A stretch of DNA of 64,000 bases from Salinirubellus litoreus (GTDB taxonomy: Archaea; Halobacteriota; Halobacteria; Halobacteriales; Haloarculaceae), in contig NZ_CP147841.1 in the NCBI RefSeq assembly GCF_037335815.1, positions 3,534,001-3,598,000 on the forward strand, read 5' to 3'. Positions 57,506-64,000 of this stretch are shown in pieces. The notes below the pieces were generated by a model. The model ran no database searches. It saw nothing but the letters and a program-made list of their open reading frames with translations, and was not told the DNA's origin. Positions within the stretch are counted from its first letter, which is position 1, and the number at the start of each line of letters is the position of its first letter. The translations under genes were made by a program, and so were the position numbers.

Positions 57506-58200
57506 CGCACGACGACCACGACCACGAGGAGCACGACGGCTACGAACACGGTCACGGCGATCACCCGTACGGCCACGATCACGACCACGACCACGCGCAC
57601 GACCCCCACGAGGGGGTGACGGCCGACGACCCGCGTCCGCGAGCGCGCGCGCTCCAGTCGCTCCTGGTCGAGAAGGGACTCGTCTCGACGGACGCCATCG
57701 ACGAGGCCATCACGGCGTACGAGCAGGAGATCGGCCCGCTGAACGGCGCGCGGGTCGTCGCCCGGGCGTGGACCGACGAGGCGTTCCGGGAGCGACTGCT
57801 CGAGGACGCCGACGACGCCATCGCGGAGTTCGACTTCGACGTCGGCGTCCAGCACGTCGAGGTGAAGGAGAACAGCCCACAGAGACACAACGCCGTCGTC
57901 TGTACGCTGTGTTCGTGTTACCCCTGGTCGCTCCTGGGACTGCCGCCGACCTGGTACAAGACCCCGGCGTACCGCTCGCGGATGGTGCGCGAGCCCCGCG
58001 CCGTGCTCTCGGAGTTCGGCGTCGAACTCGACGACGACACCGAGGTGCAGGTGTGGGATTCGAGTTCGGAGATCCGCTACATGGTCCTCCCGCAGCGACC
58101 GCCCGGCACCGAGGGGATGGACGAGGAGGAGCTCCGGGAGGTCGTCACGCGGGACGCGATGATCGGGGTCGAGCGCCTGGAGGGAGTCAGCGATGCCTGA
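57502..58200 (+). CDS. nthA: Nitrile hydratase subunit alpha with His-rich N-terminal tail
   Basis: A 232-residue NHase alpha subunit. The metal site is VCTLCSC at residues 133-139; Thr after the first Cys (CTLC) is the cobalt-type signature. Family features LLGLPPTWYKTPAYRSRMVR and WDSSSEIRYMVLPQRPPGTE are intact. Residues 1-36 hold 13 His (HGHGDHPYGHDHDHDHAHD), an extension absent from most alpha subunits that could bind or store Co2+. It overlaps the beta gene and the activator gene (8 bp). Confidence 0.93.
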   Translation: MTHDDHDHEEHDGYEHGHGDHPYGHDHDHDHAHDPHEGVTADDPRPRARALQSLLVEKGLVSTDAIDEAITAYEQEIGPLNGARVVARAWTDEAFRERLLEDADDAIAEFDFDVGVQHVEVKENSPQRHNAVVCTLCSCYPWSLLGLPPTWYKTPAYRSRMVREPRAVLSEFGVELDDDTEVQVWDSSSEIRYMVLPQRPPGTEGMDEEELREVVTRDAMIGVERLEGVSDA

Positions 58201-58570
58201 GCGCCCCGATCCTGGACCGGTCGACCCGGCCGCGCTCGCCCGTGACGAGGACGCGGACGGCCCGACCTTCGACGAGCCCTGGCAGGCCCGCGCGTTCGGG
58301 ATCGCGGTCGCACTCCACGACGACGGCGCGGGGTTCGAGTGGTCGTCGTTCCAGGAGCGGCTCATCGAGGAGGTCCGGCGCGAGGATCCAACGGCAAGCG
58401 ACAGCGATGCGGTCGAAGGTGTCTACTACGAGCAGTGGCTCGCGGCGCTCGAACGCCTGCTCGTCGAGGACGGGGTGCTCGACCACGACGAACTCGGGGA
58501 ACGTGCCGCGTCGTTCGCGGCCGGCGAGCGCACCGCCGAGGAGTTCGTCGAGGGCGAGCGCGAGCACTAG
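58193..58570 (+). CDS. Nitrile hydratase accessory/activator protein
   Basis: A 125-residue protein related to the NHase beta N-terminal domain: FDEPWQARAFGIAVALHDDG, FEWSSFQERLIEEVRRED and YYEQWLAALERLLVEDGVLD. In cobalt NHases this small protein (P14K/NhlE type) inserts metal or activates the alpha subunit by self-subunit swapping. It overlaps the alpha gene by 8 bp, confirming a single transcript. No amidase follows, so the amide product would be handled elsewhere. Confidence 0.88.
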   Translation: MPERPDPGPVDPAALARDEDADGPTFDEPWQARAFGIAVALHDDGAGFEWSSFQERLIEEVRREDPTASDSDAVEGVYYEQWLAALERLLVEDGVLDHDELGERAASFAAGERTAEEFVEGEREH

Positions 58571-58791
58571 CCCTGCGGTGTCGGATATCGGACCGAGAGG
58601 GTCCGGCGTGCGTTCCGGCCCCCGTCGTCCCGACGGTAGAGCGGGGATACTGGACTCGACTCCGTGTCGAGACGGACTCGAGAGTGCGGCCCCTTTCGGT
58701 TCCCCCCGACTCCAGCCCCGGCCAGCATCGCACGCCGGCCACGGCACGCGAGGGGTGAAGGGTTAAAACCCGTCGCGGCGATCCCGTGGGC

Positions 58792-59244
58792 ATGTACGAG
58801 ACGCTGCTCGTTCCGACGGACGGTAGCGAGACGGTCGAGCGAACGCTGCCACACGCGCTCTCGCTGGCCGCCGACCACGACGCGACGGTCCACGCGCTCT
58901 ACGTCGTCGACCAGCGGGTGGTCAAGGCGAGTTCGGGTGACCTCGTCGAGGACGTCCGCACGGACCTGGAGCGCCAGGGCGAGTCGGCCGTCGAGATGGT
59001 CGCCGACCGGGCGGACGAGGCCGGCGTCGACGCCCGAACGGCCGTCCGACACGGGACGCCCGACAAGGAGATCGTCGCCTACGCCGAGGAGACGGACGCG
59101 GACGTCATCGTCATCGGCCCGCACGGGAAGACCCCCCGGAAGAAGGTCGAGGGACTGGGCAGCGTCTCCGATCGCGTCGTCGCCGACGCCTCGACGTCCG
59201 TCCTCCTCGTCAAGGACGACGTGACGGACGGGGACGAGAGCTAA
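58792..59244 (+). CDS. Universal stress protein (UspA family)
   Basis: A 150-residue UspA domain: YETLLVPTDGSETVERTLPH at the start and IGPHGKTPRKKVEGLGSVSD at the nucleotide loop, where the pattern G-x2-G is kept but x9 carries three extra Lys/Arg. Start MYETLL at 58792 is supported by the GGTTAAAACC promoter 22-32 bases upstream, giving a leaderless mRNA. Confidence 0.9.
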   Translation: MYETLLVPTDGSETVERTLPHALSLAADHDATVHALYVVDQRVVKASSGDLVEDVRTDLERQGESAVEMVADRADEAGVDARTAVRHGTPDKEIVAYAEETDADVIVIGPHGKTPRKKVEGLGSVSDRVVADASTSVLLVKDDVTDGDES

Positions 59245-59268
59245 ACGACCGACGGACGCCCCGGGGGT

Positions 59269-59859
59269 TCAGTCCTCGTCCGCGTCGATCGCCGTCTCGA
59301 CGGCCTCGACGGCGTCGTCGGGCACGTCGAAGTCGTGGTAGTGGTCGCCGCGCTCCTTCGTGAGGACGTTGAGCGCGGCGGCCGCGCCGTCGCCGGCGGA
59401 GATGACCGCCTGCCACTCCTCGGCCCGGACCATCGCGCCGGTCGCGTAGGCGTCCTCCACGCTCGTCTCCATCGTCACGTCCACGTCGACGACGTCGTCG
59501 TCGGTGAACGCACAGCCGAGGTCCTCGGCGAGGTCGCGGTTGGCTCCCGTGGCGAGGATCACGTATCGCGCGTCGTGCTCCTCGTCGTCGGTCGAGACGG
59601 TGAACCCGTCACCGTTCGCGGAGACACCGGTCACCTCGGCGTCGTGGCGCTCGACGCCGAAGTGATCGACCTGCGCGCGTGCCGTCTCCAGGAACGCCGA
59701 CCCGTCGACCGATCCGATCCCGAGGTAGTTGAACAGGTGGGCCTTGTGCATCCACGTCCCGTCGGTGTCGAAGACGACAGTGTCGAGGCCGTTCTTCTGT
59801 GTGAACAGTGCCGCGCTGAGGCCGGCGGGACCACCGCCGACCACGACTACGTCGACCAT
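59269..59859 (-). CDS. Short NAD(P)/FAD-dependent oxidoreductase
   Basis: A 196-residue flavoprotein resembling the thioredoxin-reductase FAD domain. The dinucleotide fold is MVDVVVVGGGPAGLSAALF, a second glycine motif lies at YVILATGANRDLAEDLG, and the FAD-closing motif at VEDAYATGAMVRA. No redox CxxC is seen and the NADPH-binding lobe is missing, so length is about two-thirds of a TrxB. Start MVDVV (59859) fits the CTTATTGTCC promoter; MIRED (59874) is an alternative. Confidence 0.8.
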   Translation of the reverse strand: MVDVVVVGGGPAGLSAALFTQKNGLDTVVFDTDGTWMHKAHLFNYLGIGSVDGSAFLETARAQVDHFGVERHDAEVTGVSANGDGFTVSTDDEEHDARYVILATGANRDLAEDLGCAFTDDDVVDVDVTMETSVEDAYATGAMVRAEEWQAVISAGDGAAAALNVLTKERGDHYHDFDVPDDAVEAVETAIDADED

Positions 59860-59969
59860 GTCTTCACGGATCATCGCCAGGACAATAAGCGGACGGTAGC
59901 GTGAACGCCCGCGGGTGACGGGAGGGTAACCGACTGGGGTCGAGACTCCCTCGGAGGACCCACCGTGAC

Positions 59970-60470
59970 CTACGCGGTCCGAGCGGGAGCGCCCCCGAGC
60001 AGTTCGCGGGTCCGGCGGTGGCGATAGCGGAACATCGGCTCGAAGCCCGCCCACCCCAGCGGACCCACCAGATCCCCGACCGGGCCGCCCGGGAGGCGGT
60101 AGGCCACGTGGTCGACGGCGAGCGTCTCGTCGCCGTCGGCGAAGAACCGGTGGGTGTGGTCCCACTCGGGGAACGGTCCGCCCTCCATCGTGTCGCGGAA
60201 CATCGCGCTCCCGTCGCCCTCCTCGCGCTCGGTGACGACGGAGGTCCAGGACTGGCGGGGACCGACGCCGAACGGCCGCATCGACAGGTCGATGCGCGAG
60301 CCGGCTCCCAGGATCTCGGGATCCGGCTCGCCGTCGGGGCCGGTGACTCGCTCGACGCGGAGGTTCATGAAGTCGGGCGTGAGCGCCTCCAGCCCCGAGA
60401 TCCGGGAGTAAAAGTCCCAGACCTCCTCGATCGGGGCGGCGACGCGCGTCTGACGCCGGTAGGTCGGCAT
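59970..60470 (-). CDS. SRPBCC-fold protein
   Basis: A 166-residue START/Bet v1-fold protein: RRQTRVAAPIEEVWDFYSRI, LTPDFMNLRVERVTGPDGEP, IDLSMRPFGVGPRQSWTSVV and WDHTHRFFADGDETLAVDHV, then YRLPGGPVGDLVGPLGWAGF. These make a hydrophobic ligand pocket. Start MPTYRRQT (60470). Related haloarchaeal proteins resemble cyclase/dehydratase-type SRPBCC; the ligand is unknown. Confidence 0.83.
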   Translation of the reverse strand: MPTYRRQTRVAAPIEEVWDFYSRISGLEALTPDFMNLRVERVTGPDGEPDPEILGAGSRIDLSMRPFGVGPRQSWTSVVTEREEGDGSAMFRDTMEGGPFPEWDHTHRFFADGDETLAVDHVAYRLPGGPVGDLVGPLGWAGFEPMFRYRHRRTRELLGGAPARTA

Positions 60471-60536
60471 GGTCGTTCTACGCGCCTCGGCCTCAAAACG
60501 GCCCCGTTCCCGACGGACCAACGGGCGTCGGCAGTT

Positions 60537-60794
60537 TCAGTCGTAGACGAACCGGTCGGCGACGGGGTCGACGACGACGATCGAGACCAGCCAGAGGACG
60601 GCGACGGCGACGACCGCGAGCCACCCGTCGGTCGGGAACCTCGGGCCGGCGCTGACGAGGAACAGCGCGATCACGCTCGCGACGAGCGCGAGCGCGAGAA
60701 CGTCGTTGGCGAGGTACCAGAGGGCGTGGAGACGCTCGCCCGTCGTGGCGTCGCCCCACCCGGCCCGTATCTCGGCGAGGACGTCGACGATCAT
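60537..60794 (-). CDS. Small membrane protein with two or three helices
   Basis: An 85-residue protein. An amphipathic N-terminal part (MIVDVLAEIRAGWGDATTGE) precedes hydrophobic stretches LANDVLALALVASVIALFLV and LAVVAVAVLWLVSIVVVDPV. No family was recognised. It is 66 bp upstream of the SRPBCC gene on the same strand. Confidence 0.6.
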   Translation of the reverse strand: MIVDVLAEIRAGWGDATTGERLHALWYLANDVLALALVASVIALFLVSAGPRFPTDGWLAVVAVAVLWLVSIVVVDPVADRFVYD

Positions 60795-60925
60795 CGGGTG
60801 TCAACCCGACCGTGGGGACGGCTCGGAGATAAAGCCGGCCACCCGCTCGGGGAGCGTGGGGTCGTCGTAGGGAGGGCGTTCGAGGGAGCGGTTCCGGGGT
60901 GGGGAGGACGACGGCCTCGCGGTGG

Positions 60926-61354
60926 TCACTTCAGGCGCTCCTGGAGGAACGAGGGGTGGGCGGCCTCGACGCCTTCGATGGTGAGGATGCGGTCGGAGAT
61001 GACCTCGCCGACGGCGTCGCCGTCGGGGGCCCGGACCTCGGCCATCAGCATGTGGTCGCCCGAGGAGGTGTAGAGCGACTCGACGGAGTCGAGCTCTTTC
61101 AGCTCGCGGGTGGCCTCGACGTAGCGCTCGCTGGCGACGTCGATGCCCACGAGCGCGATGGACTGCGAGGAGAGCTTCTTCGGGTTGACGTCGGCGGAGT
61201 AGCCGACGATCACCCCCTCGTCCTCGAGCCGGTTGATGTACTTCCGCACCGTCGGCTTCGATACGCCCGCCCGCTCGGCGATCTCCGCGTAGGAGGCCTG
61301 TGCGTCCTCCTCCAGCACGGCGAGGATTCGGTCCTCCGTCGAGCCAGCACTCAT
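60926..61354 (-). CDS. Lrp/AsnC-family transcriptional regulator
   Basis: A 142-residue Lrp/AsnC regulator. The N-terminal HTH is ILAVLEEDAQASYAEIAERA then VSKPTVRKYINRLEDEGVIV, and the C-terminal RAM ligand domain has IALVGIDVASERYVEATREL and YTSSGDHMLMAEVRAPDG. Start MSAGSTEDRI (61354) follows an AAAAAATATC promoter at ~61377. It senses amino acids or related metabolites. The target is unknown; the nearby korB operon may be one, on position only. Confidence 0.88.
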   Translation of the reverse strand: MSAGSTEDRILAVLEEDAQASYAEIAERAGVSKPTVRKYINRLEDEGVIVGYSADVNPKKLSSQSIALVGIDVASERYVEATRELKELDSVESLYTSSGDHMLMAEVRAPDGDAVGEVISDRILTIEGVEAAHPSFLQERLK

Positions 61355-61516
61355 GCACACTGATTTACGTTCCCCGAAAAAATATCTTCCGAACCGGAAA
61401 ACGACCGGGTGAGCCCCGACCTCGCCGATCCGGAACGGGGCGAACGTCGACCGAATACCGACCCGGTCGGGGAAGACGAGCCGTCACCGTCCTCCGGTTT
61501 CGGCGTCGTGTCCCGC

Positions 61517-62362
61517 CTACCCGGGCGCGTCGTGACGGCTCTCCATCCGGAGGTAGAGGACGGATACCGCTCCCAGGTACAGCACCATCCCACCGACGAC
61601 CCCCCACGTCAGCGGGTTCGACGGGTCGAAGTCGCTCCACGCGCGAGCGACGCCGACCAGTACCAGCGCGAACCCGAGCAGCTGGCTCCGGACCAGGAGT
61701 CGGGCCGCGCTCCAGCGCGGGTCCAGTACGACGACGCCGCTGACGACGCCGAACAGCGCGAACCACCCGGCCAGGATCCGCGCGGTCAGCGGGGAGACGG
61801 CCCACGGCCAGGCACCGACCATCGGTCCGGGAGCGACGAACAGGACGACCGCACTGGCCGTGACGAGGACCCCGAGTGCCCCGCCCACGAGTCGCACCGC
61901 TCGGGGGAGACGGACGTCCTCGACCGACGGCTCGCTCGCGGTCCGGCGGTTGACCCACCAGATGGCGGGAACGAGCACGGGCGTCACCGCGTAGAGGGCG
62001 ACCCAGAGGACGAACGTGTAGTGGTCGTGGTTGAAGTTCTCCCAGTGGAGCACGGTGGCGACGGCCATGAACCAGGTGAACGCCGCGATGCCGGGGAAGA
62101 CGGGGGCCACACGGTGCCACTCCTCGCCGGTGGCGACCCGGTAGAAGAAGTAGACCCCCGCGCCGTAGCCGGCACCCATCAGCATCGGTGTCATGTCGGG
62201 CCGTATCGTCCAGGCGAAGAGTTCGGTGGTTCGCCCCGGAAACCCGAAGAGGACCAGGAACGCCGCCGCGAGGAACGGGACGATGATCCAGGCCACCAAC
62301 CGGGTGACGTGGAGGATCCGGTCGTCGCGGAGGGGGGCGTCGGTCGCCCCGTCGTCGGTCAT
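61517..62362 (-). CDS. Polytopic membrane protein, eight helices
   Basis: A 281-residue integral membrane protein starting at MTDDGATDAPLRDD (62362). Hydrophobic segments include VAWIIVPFLAAAFLVLFGFP, PMLMGAGYGAGVYFFYRVAT, FPGIAAFTWFMAVATVLHWE and LVGGALGVLVTASAVVLFVA, then three more. Polar residues NFNHDHYT sit between helices 3 and 4. The family was not recognised, though it looks like a conserved haloarchaeal one. No transporter signature. Confidence 0.7.
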   Translation of the reverse strand: MTDDGATDAPLRDDRILHVTRLVAWIIVPFLAAAFLVLFGFPGRTTELFAWTIRPDMTPMLMGAGYGAGVYFFYRVATGEEWHRVAPVFPGIAAFTWFMAVATVLHWENFNHDHYTFVLWVALYAVTPVLVPAIWWVNRRTASEPSVEDVRLPRAVRLVGGALGVLVTASAVVLFVAPGPMVGAWPWAVSPLTARILAGWFALFGVVSGVVVLDPRWSAARLLVRSQLLGFALVLVGVARAWSDFDPSNPLTWGVVGGMVLYLGAVSVLYLRMESRHDAPG

Positions 62363-62546
62363 TCCGCCGGGGGAACCGGGCGGGTCTACACCTCCGGGAG
62401 CGCCGCGCACGCCGGACGGAGCCATGGCTACTGACTCGTCCGTGGTGTGAAATATCTACCTGCGGGTCGCGCGGCCCGAGCGCGGGTCCGGATCGACGGC
62501 TCGGGCACCACCGGGAGATCGGATCGGCCGACGACGGTGTCGATCC

Positions 62547-63488
62547 CTACCGGTGGGGGTCGAGCAGGTCGTAGGACCGCTCCCACTCGTAGTCCTCCTC
62601 GAAGTAGCGCTCGGCGAGGGGGGTCTCGGGCATCTCGCCGGTCGAGCGCTTCTCCTGGCCGTAGGAGGGGCGGTCGGCGTCGTGGTAGAACCGACCGGTG
62701 AGGACCTTGCCCTCGTGGAGTGCCGTCTCGGTCTCGTACATCATGTCGGCGGCCTCGCGGCGGTCGCCGGTGTCGAACTCGTAGTCGTCGTTCTGCTGGA
62801 CGTCGATGTACGGGACGTACTGCTTTGCGTCCTTGTTCCAGGTCGGACACTGGGTGAGGAAGTCGATGTGGGAGAACCCGTCGTGCTCGATGGCCTCGAC
62901 CAGTATCTCGCGGGCCTGGTTGGGGTTGACCGCGGCGGTCCGGGCGACGTAGGACGACCCGGCGGCCAGCGACATCGAGAGCGGGCGCACCGGATCCTTC
63001 GCCGAGCCGTGGGGCTGGGTCTTGGACTTGTGGCCCTTCGGGCTCGTCGGGGACGTCTGGCCCTTCGTGAGCCCGAAGATCTCGTTGTTGAACACGATGT
63101 AGGTCATGTCGTGGTTCTCCCGGGCGGTGTGCATGAAGTGGTTCCCGCCGATGCCGTAGCCGTCGCCGTCGCCGCCCGCCGCGACCACTTCGAGGCCGGG
63201 ATTGGCGAGCTTCGTGGCGCGTGCGACCGGGAGCGATCGGCCGTGGATGGAGTGGAAGCCGTAACTCTCGAAGTACGAGGAGAGCTTGCCCGAGCAACCG
63301 ATACCCGTGACGAGCATCACCTCGTCGGGGCTCTTGCCGAGGTCGGACATCGCCCCCTTCAGCGCCTTGAGGACGCCGAAGTCACCGCATCCGGGACACC
63401 ACGTCGCCTGTGGCTCGATACCGGGCGTGAACTCGTCCTGTTCGGTCGTCTGTCCCTCGTGTTCGCCGATGGCGCTGAATGCACTCAT
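62547..63488 (-). CDS. korB: 2-oxoacid:ferredoxin oxidoreductase, beta subunit
   Basis: A 313-residue TPP-binding beta subunit. The 4Fe-4S/TPP features are TWCPGCGDFGVLKALKGAM, TGIGCSGKLSSYFESYGFHS and the TPP-pyrophosphate motif GGDGDGYGIGGNHFMHTARE with NNEIFGLTKGQTSPTS. Together with the alpha subunit it converts 2-oxoglutarate or another 2-oxoacid to its acyl-CoA, reducing ferredoxin. It lies 3 bases after the alpha gene on the same strand, in the usual A-B order. Confidence 0.93.
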   Translation of the reverse strand: MSAFSAIGEHEGQTTEQDEFTPGIEPQATWCPGCGDFGVLKALKGAMSDLGKSPDEVMLVTGIGCSGKLSSYFESYGFHSIHGRSLPVARATKLANPGLEVVAAGGDGDGYGIGGNHFMHTARENHDMTYIVFNNEIFGLTKGQTSPTSPKGHKSKTQPHGSAKDPVRPLSMSLAAGSSYVARTAAVNPNQAREILVEAIEHDGFSHIDFLTQCPTWNKDAKQYVPYIDVQQNDDYEFDTGDRREAADMMYETETALHEGKVLTGRFYHDADRPSYGQEKRSTGEMPETPLAERYFEEDYEWERSYDLLDPHR

Positions 63489-63491
63489 GGA

Positions 63492-64000
63492 TTAGTCACC
63501 CGCAGCGGGGAGGTACGTGGTCGTGTCGTTGGGCACGTCCGTCTCCCCGTTCGTGTTCGTCTCGAACCCCTCGACGATCTCGCGCGGCTCGAAGGGGTTG
63601 CCGTTGTACTTGAGCAGACTGGACATCTTCGGGCCGAACCGACCGAGACAGCCCTGGACGTGGCGCTTGAACTGCGCCGTCGCGTTCATCTCGACGACCA
63701 GGCACGACTCGACGGATTCGAGGAACGCCGTCACCTCCTGCTCGGGGAACGGCATCAGGTCCGAGACGGAGATGGACTTCACGGAGTGGCCGGCGTCGTT
63801 CAGCCGGTCGACGGCCTCCTCGACGGTGCCCTGCTGGCTGCCCCAGGTCATGATGCCGTACTCGGCGTCCTCGGGGCCGTGGTAGGCCTGGTTCGACTCG
63901 TCCTGGCCGCGCTCGTCGAGCTCCTCGCGGATGTTGGTGAGCTTCGAGAGCCGGCGGTTCATCTGGGCGACCCGGTTGTCGGGGTCCTCCGCGATGTGGC
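63492..64000 (-). CDS. korA: 2-oxoacid:ferredoxin oxidoreductase, alpha subunit (C-terminal part, cut by window edge)
   Basis: The C-terminal ~169 residues are present, and the frame stays open to the right edge (HIAEDPDNRVAQMNRRLSKL), so the gene continues outside the window. Visible features are YGIMTWGSQQGTVEEAVDRL and SVSDLMPFPEQEVTAFLESV, of the 2-oxoacid ferredoxin oxidoreductase C-terminal domain, then CLVVEMNATAQFKRHVQGCL. The ATG at 63962 is internal, not a start. Confidence 0.92.
   Translation of the reverse strand, partial: HIAEDPDNRVAQMNRRLSKLTNIREELDERGQDESNQAYHGPEDAEYGIMTWGSQQGTVEEAVDRLNDAGHSVKSISVSDLMPFPEQEVTAFLESVESCLVVEMNATAQFKRHVQGCLGRFGPKMSSLLKYNGNPFEPREIVEGFETNTNGETDVPNDTTTYLPAAGD

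Noticed and set aside
60801..61358. Minus-strand frame opposite in phase to the Lrp/AsnC gene
   Set aside because: Arg-rich shadow of the regulator; no independent motif.

Overview
The window is haloarchaeal (class Halobacteria) chromosomal DNA. It is very GC-rich, the deduced proteins are strongly acidic, and promoters are archaeal TATA types that often sit about 25 bases before a leaderless start. Archaeal marker genes include transcription factor IIB, Dph2, a KorAB-type 2-oxoacid:ferredoxin oxidoreductase, two LLM-class (probably F420-dependent) oxidoreductases, Tat lipoproteins with Thr-rich linkers and an archaeal actin homologue. The genus cannot be fixed from the sequence alone. No integrase, transposase, CRISPR array or rRNA was seen.

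Layout. 1-7.1 kb: TrkH potassium channel subunit (cut by the left edge), MBL-fold hydrolase, SDR/LLM oxidoreductase pair, REC-PAS response regulator, divergent peroxiredoxin and HEAT-like protein. 7.4-13 kb: sulfatase-like AlkP enzyme, a coupled HTH/membrane-protein module, FAD-linked oxidoreductase, two HAD hydrolases. 13-18.5 kb: surface protein, RND exporter and TrmB regulator in one operon behind an 18-bp perfect palindrome. 18.6-28.3 kb: frameshifted polyprenyl synthetase, zinc-ribbon membrane protein behind a TetR-type operator, SDR, DMT exporter, PLP decarboxylase, LLM enzyme plus CoA-transferase, acyl-CoA ligase and a universal stress protein. 28.8-40.3 kb: redox proteins, cupin, Sir2, two APH-fold phosphotransferases (one divergent from an acyl-CoA dehydrogenase, an ACAD10/11-like arrangement), alcohol dehydrogenase, rhomboid protease and a second HTH/membrane module. 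40.7-51.8 kb: DUF4397 lipoprotein, METTL5-type methylase, actin-like operon, Dph2, lipoprotein, acyl-CoA dehydrogenase, a protein of the family labelled RNA polymerase epsilon, and a ComB-like phosphatase. 51.8-54.6 kb: an unusual, gene-poor stretch with three tRNA-like structures between small genes, leading into a tfb gene. 54.6-64 kb: aldehyde dehydrogenase, DUF123 nuclease-fold protein, a three-gene nitrile hydratase operon, stress, redox and membrane proteins, an Lrp/AsnC regulator, and korB/korA (korA cut by the right edge).

Many genes are catabolic enzymes for acyl-CoA and small organic substrates in short operons with local regulators. Two observations stand out. First, a family of four 84-85 bp imperfect palindromes (1589, 12095, 29720 and 43674) lies exactly at gene 3' ends. 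In every copy the first three bases of the element are the TGA stop codon of the adjoining gene, and the outer stem shows compensatory base changes, which points to a selected 3'-end RNA or DNA hairpin. Second, between 52.5 and 53.4 kb there is a nearly complete tRNA cloverleaf with an 8-nt anticodon loop ending 3 nt before a start codon, followed by two reduced structures that keep the acceptor stem and T arm.
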